Part shown: one piece after another, positions 35,001-42,332 of the stretch
Layout: the number at the start of each line of letters is the position of its first letter
Position numbering within the stretch: position 1 is the first letter of the stretch
NCBI GenBank assembly: GCA_964389475.1
Contig: CAYMFD010000004.1
Span: 4,794-68,793, forward strand
Length of the DNA stretch: 64,000 nt
DNA from: CAYMFD01 sp964389475
GTDB taxonomy: Bacteria; Bacteroidota; Bacteroidia; Chitinophagales; Saprospiraceae
Direction: 5' to 3'
The notes under the pieces: model-generated
Seen by the model: the letters and a program-made list of their open reading frames with translations, nothing else
The model's database searches: none
Told to the model about the DNA's origin: nothing
Program-made: the position numbers and the translations under genes

Positions 35001-37426
35001 GTAACGCCGATAGTGCCAGGCTGATCCCAAATCAAACTATCTGCAGATGACCCCAGTAAGTTATCGCTCCAGCTATAGTCATATGAGGGATCTGACACAG
35101 ATACGAAGGCACTATCTCTTAAACAACTAATGTATTCGATCCCAAAAGAAACGTCAGGCTTATCAAGGGTTTGATCTACAATGGCCTCTGCTATAGCAAT
35201 ACACCCATTAGATGTAAAATATCTCAGCGTGTAAGTTCCATCTGCATTGACAAACGGCATAGCATCTCTATTCTCGAAATCATTGGGGCCCGTCCACAAA
35301 AAGGAAACACCTGTCGTGTCGCCAATGACTGACAATTGTATGCTATCGGTAACACAGTCAAGCAAACCACCACCCACTGACAAAAAGGGTCTAATCGTAT
35401 CGTAATCAATAACTAAGGTTGTGTCGTATAAACACCCATCCGCAGTGGCGTACGATAGTTCGTAAATGCCACCATCATCAATAACGACTGAATCCCCCCC
35501 GTACACGACGCCTTGATCAACGTCTAGCCAGCTAACATTGCTCAACTGTCGATCTGCACGTACTTGAGCCACAAATGGTCCCGCAGAACAATTAATAACG
35601 GGCAGATCTAGGTTTAAGTCAGGTTGACGGCGTGCATCTTGTACCACAAAGCTAGTATCACCCTGGCATCCATTCGGAGCCGTAAAAACTACAGTGTATA
35701 TTCCTGCTTCACTAATACTATCAGCTGCAAGTATGTTATCAGTATAACCGCTAGGGCCTGTCCATCTATATGAGTATGAAGAATCAGCTGCGGTAACTCT
35801 CGCTCGTCTTAAAGGCACTAGACAAGAAATTGCAAAAATCTGCAAATCTGGGACTCGAAGCGCTGTATCAACGACTATATCAAATGACTCGACGGTAAAA
35901 CATCCATTTGCCGCTGTAGCAGTAACGGCATAAGTACCCGGCTCCGTTGTAATCAACGAATCTGCCACATTGAGAATACCTCCTGGCCTCCTCCACTGCA
36001 GAGTAAGCGCCTCATTACTATCTACCCGTAGGGTTACCGTATCTGTAACGCAGTCTAGTGTATCAATCTCAACGGTGATGCTAGGTCTATCAGAATCATC
36101 AACTACTACAACTAAAGAGGAATCAATACATCCTCTGTCAGTAGCGGTAACAATGTATGTACCTGCTGCATTAATCAGGATGCTGTCAGCAGACTGTGTA
36201 ATAATATTACCGCCAGTTGTAGACCATGAAGCCGTAATGACCTCTTCTGTGTCTACTCCCAGCCAGAGCTCTTGCCGCTGACAATTAAGGACAGGGGCCC
36301 CAGGACTAAACCCTGGAACGGCATCTATGAAACCTATGCTAACCGCCCTTACCGTATCACAAGCAGGACCTACAGCACTCTCGTAGACCGTAGTCGGCAT
36401 CGTGTAGTCGACTCCACTGTATGTAAGCGTATCACCTAGGCAAGTCTCTATCGCTAGCGTAACAGTGTCTGGTACGGCCGCTATCGTCACAGGATAGCAA
36501 TCAGCACTAGCAGTAGCACAGATATTTAAATTATTAAGCGCCACTGCCCACAAACTAGGATTGGCAACGCTACTCGGCGATGGCAATAGGCTGGCTAAAT
36601 CTTGCCTGTACCCGACAGGACATAGCTCATATGTACCTACACTAAGACTCTCTAGTAGTACCTCATCGCGATAGCCTACGAGGCCCACATCATCAAAAAG
36701 TGCATACTCGTACACATAATCTGGTGTAGGAATATAGCCAGCCGGAAAGACTAGATCAGCATTAGGTACAGGCCCTACATCGTCTACGCAAATGGTCGCA
36801 GGGGTCGTATTAATCGATGGGGTAACCACAGTACATGCGCCGCAGACAATATCCGTATCATCACAAAACTCAATGCTAAATGATCGTATCTCTCCCTCGC
36901 CAAACTGTGAGATATCCGACACCACCAATGTCCAGATACCATTGACACTACCTGTATTGTATGACTCAAGGCAGCCCGCGTTAGGATAGTAGCTGCCTGT
37001 GTAGTTGGTAAAACTCGCCCAACCTGCTAGATTATCCCATGCATCAGGAAAACCAGCATCAGGTGACACTGGCTCGTTACATGGCAAGAAGTCCACACTC
37101 CAGTTGATAAGCGCTGTAGATGGAGAGGAGGCCACGGCCATCCCCACTAGTCGCACGGACTGCCCTGCTGGAGAGATTAATTCAATATTGATATCTCCCA
37201 CAAACTGATGCTCAAAGTCGACCGATACGCTGGCTACACATTGCGCAAGACTGGCGAGGTCATCATTAGCAGCACCACTGATCTCTAGTTGCAGTGACGT
37301 CGTACCATCATCAACGATAGCACTAACCTCATTGTAAGAACACTGAGCACTAGTTTCACTAAGACAACAGACAAAAAAAAGAAGTGAAAACCACAGGGAT
37401 TTTCTATATAAAGAACTCAAAAGCAA
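32060..37426 (-). CDS. Giant secreted protein: P domain, about fifteen Cys-paired Ig-like repeats, gliding-motility C-terminal domain
   Basis: The 1788-residue product has a signal peptide (1-28, ending TSAQ). A proprotein-convertase P domain follows at about 29-195 (VSVDFEHQFVGDINIELISP, WTLVVSDISQFGEGE). From about 378 to 1530 there are about fifteen units of roughly 77 residues. Each has a Cys near its start (DCV, SCL, ECL) and a second in a GC pair near its end (NGC, DGC, SGC), which suggests one disulfide per Ig-like fold. A SprB-like unit and one more Ig-like unit follow. The C-terminus, from about 1693 (NVFRPTGDPTNQIFFFP, FRIYDRSGSLVHE), is the T9SS type B or gliding-motility domain. 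No peptidase domain accompanies the P domain. TATCTTTG at 37486-37479 is a likely -7 box. Adhesion is a guess. Confidence 0.88.
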   Translation of the reverse strand: MLLSSLYRKSLWFSLLFFVCCLSETSAQCSYNEVSAIVDDGTTSLQLEISGAANDDLASLAQCVASVSVDFEHQFVGDINIELISPAGQSVRLVGMAVASSPSTALINWSVDFLPCNEPVSPDAGFPDAWDNLAGWASFTNYTGSYYPNAGCLESYNTGSVNGIWTLVVSDISQFGEGEIRSFSIEFCDDTDIVCGACTVVTPSINTTPATICVDDVGPVPNADLVFPAGYIPTPDYVYEYALFDDVGLVGYRDEVLLESLSVGTYELCPVGYRQDLASLLPSPSSVANPSLWAVALNNLNICATASADCYPVTIAAVPDTVTLAIETCLGDTLTYSGVDYTMPTTVYESAVGPACDTVRAVSIGFIDAVPGFSPGAPVLNCQRQELWLGVDTEEVITASWSTTGGNIITQSADSILINAAGTYIVTATDRGCIDSSLVVVVDDSDRPSITVEIDTLDCVTDTVTLRVDSNEALTLQWRRPGGILNVADSLITTEPGTYAVTATAANGCFTVESFDIVVDTALRVPDLQIFAISCLVPLRRARVTAADSSYSYRWTGPSGYTDNILAADSISEAGIYTVVFTAPNGCQGDTSFVVQDARRQPDLNLDLPVINCSAGPFVAQVRADRQLSNVSWLDVDQGVVYGGDSVVIDDGGIYELSYATADGCLYDTTLVIDYDTIRPFLSVGGGLLDCVTDSIQLSVIGDTTGVSFLWTGPNDFENRDAMPFVNADGTYTLRYFTSNGCIAIAEAIVDQTLDKPDVSFGIEYISCLRDSAFVSVSDPSYDYSWSDNLLGSSADSLIWDQPGTIGVTITDPASGCQTRRSLSLIDFRQGARVDIESEEFGCGTDSIQLEVTVEDSIVDFTWTGISGFYQDSLQPFVFDATQVILTTEDPEGCISRDTFVPAGSTAGPAIIIRDTIITCDRPRVTLLPESDIPLDSTIWRGPSLFSPAFSVTVGSPGLYRLEAYTADGCVVNIQQNVVDDTADPTILIDMPDTLECLDMMVDLNANSLRGIAYTWRDSLGTVLSNVSDAVATYEGIFSVEVQDDNGCTGVADVIVSSNIEFPTIAFEIDRIDCDSDTTTISATSPDIGNSYNWLSPGRLLTDSVLVGDVVGNYIVEVTNALGCIDTFTAESLIDTTPPLTQLVFEDTLSCNSPQVFLTGVDVSSTYLWLDVRGDNITGDTLVVADSRTYQAQITGANGCVDTGSVFLPIDTSLLTLSFITDTLSCFEGKVGLEVVGSRAIAVADWSGPLSYTNSGDSVVVFTPGIYNVEVVGANGCATMDSVEVLIDESVINGTVDEAFLPCDSSGTILSVTSLDSVYQLRWTGPAGFFSEVLEPQVFDAGTYVVSVAGESGCFTQDTFNLDFDQDLPVFDVQLDSFTCVDQQVVLRALDTQDDLSVAFYRGNTLLVNGPVLTTADTGVYQMIVIGQNRCRDTIDVRPFDDRITPQVSLNQIDTLVCDQDQTQLLASVSDSIGEASFVVSWRDPAGGEISNGRSANVSTASNYTFEAVNQRNGCSTIDTLDVLAVAEPDLDYSLLLEEATCEGFNDGMIIVDSVIGGFAPYEYSLDGENFRELNVFEFLDGGDFTVYTRDRYGCRDSVNVSMQPGANPTIELPADTLLRLGDSLEVNTAIVTGNTPIYTLSWDASGASIFCDTCEQQSLLPFENTWVSVVLIDELGCQTSDEMLIRVNRLDDVVMPNVFRPTGDPTNQIFFFPDVTGVAEVVTFRIYDRSGSLVHERSNFEPGDQTMGWDGRLHGDFALSAVYAFYIKVIYVDGSEELFVGDVTLLR

Positions 37427-37510
37427 CTTATTAGGCTGGTGTGTAAATATGTATTCTAGACTCTTCTCTTAAAAGACCCAAAGATATCGCAAATCGCTGC
37501 TAGTAAGACA

Positions 37511-37551
37511 GTAAAAAGACAAAAGGGTCACCACTTTTACATGACAACCCT
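37511..37551 (-). terminator. Intrinsic terminator after the PspA-like gene
   Basis: On the minus strand AGGGTTGTCA (37551-37542) pairs with TGGTGACCCT (37533-37524) over ten base pairs, three of them G-U, around an 8-base loop. TTTTGTCTTTTTAC follows. It lies 29 bases after the stop at 37580. Confidence 0.7.
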
Positions 37552-37579
37552 GAGTCTTATGAGGAGATACCCTTACTTG

Positions 37580-38581
37580 CTAGTCGAAGAGACCTTCATA
37601 ATTGCTCTCTTCGCTATCGCCAAATTCTCTAAGATTGACATCTGGCTCCTTGAGATCGAGGATATCATCTTCTGCCTGCTCTTGTCCCCCGAGTAGTAGT
37701 AGGGTGGATTTTTTCTCGTACTCTTCTAGCATTTTGAGCCCTTGCTCTTCGAAGACGCCATTTTGCAGATCTACACTATTCATAAAGTCCGCAGACATCT
37801 CCATGAACTGCTCCATCTCCCCGACCTTATTAGCTACATCATCAGCTATGACCTCCATCGCCTGGTCAAACATTGCTCGCTTGTCCGAATCACCCTTGAT
37901 GATACTCATTGCGGATCTCATAGCTCCATGGCTGGCCCTTATGGCTTTTCGCTCTTGCTCCTTGACCTTTACTTGATCCTCTGTGTCCTCGAGTAGTATC
38001 TCAGAGTTAGAGTACATCTTAGTCAATACCTTGTAGAGGATAGACATACGCTTGTGCAGAGCAGTGTACTTTGTGTTACTTTCTTTAAGCCTAGCCGCCT
38101 TCCTACTGGAGAGCAGCATGTGCTTTTGGTTGCCCTGTTCTTTAGCTTTTCTGGCGATGAGCATGTGCTGCTCTATCTCCTTGTTATTGTCACCTACGAT
38201 CGTCTTGAGCTTTCGCATCTGCCCTTTGAGGCCGCCGATCTGCTTTGACATCTTTTTGAGATTGTCCTTCAGATCATCGATGTAGTTTTTGAGGATGCCG
38301 ATAGGATCGATGGTAACAAAGAGGCCAGTTATTTTTCTCATAACTGACTTGTACATATAGCTGACCAGCGTACGCATCTTGGGGTCCACCGCCATATAGA
38401 TAATCGCACCTACAACCAGTAGACTTACGACAATTCCTATCGTTGTTGTTATAAAGCCAAGTATTGCACCTGCCGAGGTAAATAGCACATAGCCTAGAGC
38501 TCCTAATATGGCTGTCAAAAACAAGGCGCCTGTGGTTCCTTCTGGCCTAGACCAAAATGATTTTTGTTTTGTGGTAGTCAT
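37580..38581 (-). CDS. PspA/ESCRT-III-like coiled-coil protein with two N-terminal membrane segments
   Basis: The 333-residue protein has two hydrophobic segments at about 15-36 and 38-68. About 220 residues of charged helix follow (about 90-300), then an acidic tail ending NYEGLFD. The helical part follows PspA/IM30 order. DPIGILKNYIDDLKDNL matches the PspA opening that follows its amphipathic helix, the long basic hairpin QKHMLLSSRKAARLKE comes next, and FDQAMEVIADDVANKVGEME corresponds to the late PspA helices. In PspA the membrane contact is an amphipathic helix, so two real membrane segments would be a variant. Upstream lies a second coiled-coil gene 75 bases away, then gpsA and yidC, so an envelope role is plausible. 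TATATTTG at 38610-38603 is a perfect -7 box 22 bases before the ATG, so it can be transcribed on its own. Family membership is an inference from pattern. Confidence 0.5.
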   Translation of the reverse strand: MTTTKQKSFWSRPEGTTGALFLTAILGALGYVLFTSAGAILGFITTTIGIVVSLLVVGAIIYMAVDPKMRTLVSYMYKSVMRKITGLFVTIDPIGILKNYIDDLKDNLKKMSKQIGGLKGQMRKLKTIVGDNNKEIEQHMLIARKAKEQGNQKHMLLSSRKAARLKESNTKYTALHKRMSILYKVLTKMYSNSEILLEDTEDQVKVKEQERKAIRASHGAMRSAMSIIKGDSDKRAMFDQAMEVIADDVANKVGEMEQFMEMSADFMNSVDLQNGVFEEQGLKMLEEYEKKSTLLLLGGQEQAEDDILDLKEPDVNLREFGDSEESNYEGLFD

Positions 38582-38602
38582 CGTCTTTACTATTTATGAG
38601 GG

Positions 38603-38610
38603 CAAATATA
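38603..38610 (-). promoter_or_regulatory. -7 element of the PspA-like gene
   Basis: TATATTTG on the minus strand matches TAnnTTTG exactly, 22 bases before the ATG at 38581. No -33 box is seen. It suggests separate control of this gene inside the yidC-gpsA run. Confidence 0.45.
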
Positions 38611-38655
38611 CAGCACCTGCTGTCTACAGCTGCTTACCCGCAATATTCGTTATCG

Positions 38656-39207
38656 TTACAACAGTATTTCGATCTGCTTGACATCGTCTTCGATAGCAGA
38701 ACTAATACCGTTATATGCGCTTAAAAATTTATCCTTCGTGGCTTCGAGTTTACTTTTGGCCTTAGCCACCTCTCCATCCACACTATTGATCTTCTTCTGA
38801 TATAGGGCCATCTCTTTTTCCATCTCTGCGATCTTATTCTTCATTGCAGTGAGGCGGGCCTCTAGCTCCTTGGCCTCTGCTCGCTTACCGTCTACCTTAC
38901 TCCTCAGCTGACTCTTGAGGGCTACGGCGAACTCTTCTCGCTCCTGCTTGAGTACCTGGTGATAGCGGTGGGCCGAGGCAACAAGGCTTTGCTTAGTCAG
39001 ACCCATCGTAGAAGCCGTCGCGAAGGCACTCTTGATACTTGTCGCCTCATCTAGACCCATCTCCTGCATATTGCGTACTGACTGCTTAAATCGCAAGTAG
39101 CCAAACTCGTCCGAAAATGCCGTCTTTAGCGCCTTGAGCAGAGCGGCAGCGCTTTTAGAATCTAGGTCCGATAGGTCGCCAAACAGGCTCTTAAGGTCTA
39201 TGGTCAT
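38656..39207 (-). CDS. Cytosolic coiled-coil protein, partner of the PspA-like gene
   Basis: I recognise no family. The 183-residue protein lacks a signal peptide or membrane segment. Residues 1-80 look like a compact helical domain (LLKALKTAFSDEFGYLRFKQS, MGLTKQSLVASAHRYHQ). Residues about 85-183 form an uninterrupted heptad-like coiled coil rich in Lys, Glu and Ala (ELEARLTAMKNKIAEMEKEM). It lies between gpsA (32 bases upstream) and the PspA-like gene (75 bases downstream), all on the minus strand. A coiled-coil protein of this kind could bind or regulate the ESCRT-III-like neighbour. That is inferred from position only. Confidence 0.6.
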   Translation of the reverse strand: MTIDLKSLFGDLSDLDSKSAAALLKALKTAFSDEFGYLRFKQSVRNMQEMGLDEATSIKSAFATASTMGLTKQSLVASAHRYHQVLKQEREEFAVALKSQLRSKVDGKRAEAKELEARLTAMKNKIAEMEKEMALYQKKINSVDGEVAKAKSKLEATKDKFLSAYNGISSAIEDDVKQIEILL

Positions 39208-39239
39208 ATCTGTGGTCTTAACTTATGGGTGGTATTACA

Positions 39240-40304
39240 TTAAATCCAGTCAACGTCTTTGGCATACTTGTAAGACATCAAGAAGCGGATCGCAGCCTTG
39301 AGGTCATACCCCTCAAAAATAACGCGGTAGAGCATCGTGATAATAGGCGATCGCAACTGCTCTTGCTGGCTGAGGAAGTACACAATCTTGAGTGTCCTAA
39401 GTCCCTCTACTACCTCATCGCTCGTAGAAAGTATATCCTCTACAGACTCTCCACCTGCAAGCCGCTTACCGAAGGTATAGTTGCGACTATTATCAGAGGT
39501 AGCCGTTGCTATCAGATCGCCGATACCTGCCGTACCGAGGAAGGCTGCTGACGTAGTGCCTAGCGCCATGCCGAACTGTATCATCTCACGCAATCCCCTC
39601 GTAATGAGTAGCGCTTGGATGTTTTTGCCCAGGCCTAGTCCCCCCAGTGTACCAGAGGCGACGGCTATTATATTTTTGTAGGCGCCTGCTAGTTCTGCCC
39701 CTTTGATATCATGTGAACCAAAGGTGAAGAAGTTCTCACTGGTCAGCACCTCCTGCCCCTTGCGCATCACCTCCGTAAACTCAGACGCTATGACAGTCGC
39801 TGCAGGCTGACCATCGAGTATCTCTCTAGCCAGATTAGGGCCTGATAGACAGCCTACACGCAATACGTTAGTCTCTTGAGATATGACCTCACTCATCGTA
39901 CATACAGACCTACGATCAAAGTTGCCCTTGTCGAAATCCTCCTTGCTGATGCTACTTATATCTAGCCCCTTGGTACAGTGTATAAGTATGTGTGATGGTC
40001 GCAGGTGTGGGCTAGCCGTCTGCATGAGCTTTCGGAATACCGAGGATGGTACTACAGGAAACATGAGCTGGCAGCGCCGACCTATCTCGGCCAGATCTTT
40101 AGTCGCTGTGATCCGTGGCGAGAGGTCCATACCATAGTGGTGATGCCGCTCATTAATACTCTCGATGACGCTATCACGGCGAGTATATAGCAACACGTCT
40201 ACATTATGCGCCAGTAACTTACTGATCGTCACACCGAAACTCCCAGAGCCCAGCACTCCGACGACTTGCTTGTCCTGAGCTGTAGATAGTTGGGGTGATG
40301 GCAT
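39240..40304 (-). CDS. gpsA: NAD(P)H-dependent glycerol-3-phosphate dehydrogenase
   Basis: This 354-residue cytosolic enzyme reduces dihydroxyacetone phosphate to sn-glycerol 3-phosphate for phospholipid synthesis. It has the nucleotide-binding GVLGSGSFGVTISK (about 17-30), SGPNLAREI near residue 154, the catalytic Lys in AGAYKNIIAVASG near residue 206, and GTAGIGDLIATATS near residue 258. At 354 residues it is slightly longer than the usual 330-340. The start codon follows the yidC stop directly, with no intergenic base, so the pair is probably co-transcribed and coupled. Confidence 0.95.
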   Translation of the reverse strand: MPSPQLSTAQDKQVVGVLGSGSFGVTISKLLAHNVDVLLYTRRDSVIESINERHHHYGMDLSPRITATKDLAEIGRRCQLMFPVVPSSVFRKLMQTASPHLRPSHILIHCTKGLDISSISKEDFDKGNFDRRSVCTMSEVISQETNVLRVGCLSGPNLAREILDGQPAATVIASEFTEVMRKGQEVLTSENFFTFGSHDIKGAELAGAYKNIIAVASGTLGGLGLGKNIQALLITRGLREMIQFGMALGTTSAAFLGTAGIGDLIATATSDNSRNYTFGKRLAGGESVEDILSTSDEVVEGLRTLKIVYFLSQQEQLRSPIITMLYRVIFEGYDLKAAIRFLMSYKYAKDVDWI

Positions 40305-42206
40305 CTACTTCTTTCTATTTTTCTTACCCTTTTGCTGGGCCGCTTGCTTCTGCTGTTCCTGCATGATTTTCTCGAGCTTGGCACCAAAACCGCCACCCTT
40401 GGACTTTCTAGTCTTCTGCTTCTCTTTGAGCTCGGCGAGTATCTTCTCCTCGTTAAAGACGAACTTCTTGGTACCTATCGTCTGTACTATGTTGATCAGG
40501 TTACTAAACAGCATATACACAGTCAGTCCACTCGCATAGTTATTAAAGAAGCCGACGAACATAATCGGCATGAGATACTGCACATACTTCATCGCAGGAT
40601 TGGCCGAAAGGTCCATGTGCTTGGTATTATAGAATGTATAAGCAAGCATACTCACCGCCCATAGTAGGGTAAACAGAGAGATGTGGCTACCAAAGCCCAG
40701 TGGCACAGTAAAGCCTAGCTCTATCCACTTGTCATAAGAACTTAAGTCCGATGCCCATAAAAAAGGCTCCTGACGGAAGGTAATACTCGCTGGGAAAAAC
40801 CTAAACAAGGCATACCATATTGGCATCTGCACGATCATAGGCAGACAGCCCCCTAGTGGACTCACGCCGTAGCTGCCGTAGATCTTCATGGTCTCCATCT
40901 GGACCTTCTGCGCATCATCTTTATGCTTGTCCTTGAGATGGGCGATCTCTGGCTTAAGGGCTTGCATCTTGGCCTGAGAGTGTAACATCTTGTACATCAA
41001 GGGGTAGAGCAATACCTTAATCATCAGTATCAAGAGGATGATGACCACCCCTTTGCTACCGATGAACCTACTTAAAAACTCAAATACAGGTCGAATCACG
41101 TAGCGATTAATCGTACCGAATATACTCCTACCATAAGGGATGATCTGCCCCAGCTCATTGTCAAACTTACCTAGACGGCGGTAGTCATTAGGTCCCGCAT
41201 ATATAGCCATACTGTACTTGCCAGCACCTGCAGATAGTGGCAGACCGATGGTGGTCTTAAGTGTCTTGAGCGGAGCATCTTCGTCGTCCTTATCTGGCAC
41301 TACAGTCTCAAACTCTCCACTGGTAAATGGCTGGTCTAGTGATATGATCGACGTATTAAAGAACTGATTGCTATGCGAAACCCAGTCGATACGCTTGTCA
41401 CGCAGGTCCTCCACATCATTACCTGTACAGGAGCAGTAGTCTACATCATCGTCTGCCTCCTTAAAGTAGACAGTACTATATCTCTGCTCAAATGTGACAC
41501 TCCGCTCCAGCTTCTCTAGATGATTGACCCAGTGGAGGTCGATGTCACCATTATTGGTAATGAGGGTGCCGACATTATCTAGCTGTACGTCGAAGTCTAT
41601 GATGTAGCTGTCAGGACGTAGGGTATACTTGTATACGATGGCGCCACCATTAGCAGCAGGGGCACGCAGAGTAAGGCTATTGCCAGCTACTGCACCAGAG
41701 AATACCAGGTCGCCCGTACTTACCTTACCGTTGTAGGCGCCAGGTACGTCTAGCAATAGACCGAACTGGTTATCCTCATCCGTCATGAAACTCAGCGTCT
41801 GAGCCTCCTGCTCCTCTCCAGTGATCTTATCGACGGTAGTTACATGCTCTTGCATGGTTGCACTAGTGATAAAGCCTCCCTTACCAGAAAAGGTGTAAGT
41901 GGCTAGACCATTGGTCAAGGTGTATGTCTGCGCTGGACCTGCAGCCGTAGCGAAGGGACCTAGTGTGGCCTGCTTAGTTGCCTGCACGATGCTATCTGTC
42001 ACGGCATCTACTGTACCGGCACTGCGCTGCTCGATACTTACCTGCTCTAGCGAGTCCTGCAAGGTCTGCTGCCGCTCTACCTGGGCAATACTGTCTTGTA
42101 CGAATTGCTGTCGCTCTATCTCCTCGACAGATGGCGTGGTGTAAACACTCCAGCCGACTACTACAGCAAAAATTAGGATGAATCCTAGTATCTGATTTTT
42201 ATCCAT
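40305..42206 (-). CDS. yidC: Membrane protein insertase YidC
   Basis: The 633-residue protein is the Gram-negative type of YidC, which inserts inner-membrane proteins alone or with SecYEG. It has an N-terminal membrane segment (about 5-21), a Gln-rich linker, and a large periplasmic beta domain (about 60-345) that includes a CSC motif near residue 250. The conserved insertase core follows, with membrane segments at about 365-590 (SKGVVIILLILMIKVLLYPL, GGCLPMIVQMPIWYALFRF). The tail is very basic, ending KKNRKK, which could contact ribosomes. It heads the yidC-gpsA-coiled coil-PspA-like run. TACTTTTG at 42243-42236 fits a -7 box 30 bases before the ATG. Confidence 0.96.
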   Translation of the reverse strand: MDKNQILGFILIFAVVVGWSVYTTPSVEEIERQQFVQDSIAQVERQQTLQDSLEQVSIEQRSAGTVDAVTDSIVQATKQATLGPFATAAGPAQTYTLTNGLATYTFSGKGGFITSATMQEHVTTVDKITGEEQEAQTLSFMTDEDNQFGLLLDVPGAYNGKVSTGDLVFSGAVAGNSLTLRAPAANGGAIVYKYTLRPDSYIIDFDVQLDNVGTLITNNGDIDLHWVNHLEKLERSVTFEQRYSTVYFKEADDDVDYCSCTGNDVEDLRDKRIDWVSHSNQFFNTSIISLDQPFTSGEFETVVPDKDDEDAPLKTLKTTIGLPLSAGAGKYSMAIYAGPNDYRRLGKFDNELGQIIPYGRSIFGTINRYVIRPVFEFLSRFIGSKGVVIILLILMIKVLLYPLMYKMLHSQAKMQALKPEIAHLKDKHKDDAQKVQMETMKIYGSYGVSPLGGCLPMIVQMPIWYALFRFFPASITFRQEPFLWASDLSSYDKWIELGFTVPLGFGSHISLFTLLWAVSMLAYTFYNTKHMDLSANPAMKYVQYLMPIMFVGFFNNYASGLTVYMLFSNLINIVQTIGTKKFVFNEEKILAELKEKQKTRKSKGGGFGAKLEKIMQEQQKQAAQQKGKKNRKK

Positions 42207-42267
42207 TAAGTGGGTAATTACTACGTATGGGGCAGCAAAAGTACAGCTTTATCACAGGTGGATAGAA

Positions 42268-42306
42268 CTAAAAAGGGCATCCGTCGACCGATTATCGACG
42301 AATGCC
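42268..42306 (-). terminator. Intrinsic terminator of the LRR-like protein gene
   Basis: GGCAT-C-CGTCGA (42276-42287) pairs with TCGACG-A-ATGCC (42295-42306) with one internal mismatch and a 7-base loop. On the minus strand TTTTTAG follows. It lies 27 bases beyond the stop at 42333. Confidence 0.75.
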
Positions 42307-42332
42307 TCTATTTATCAGCTCATGGCGGAGTC

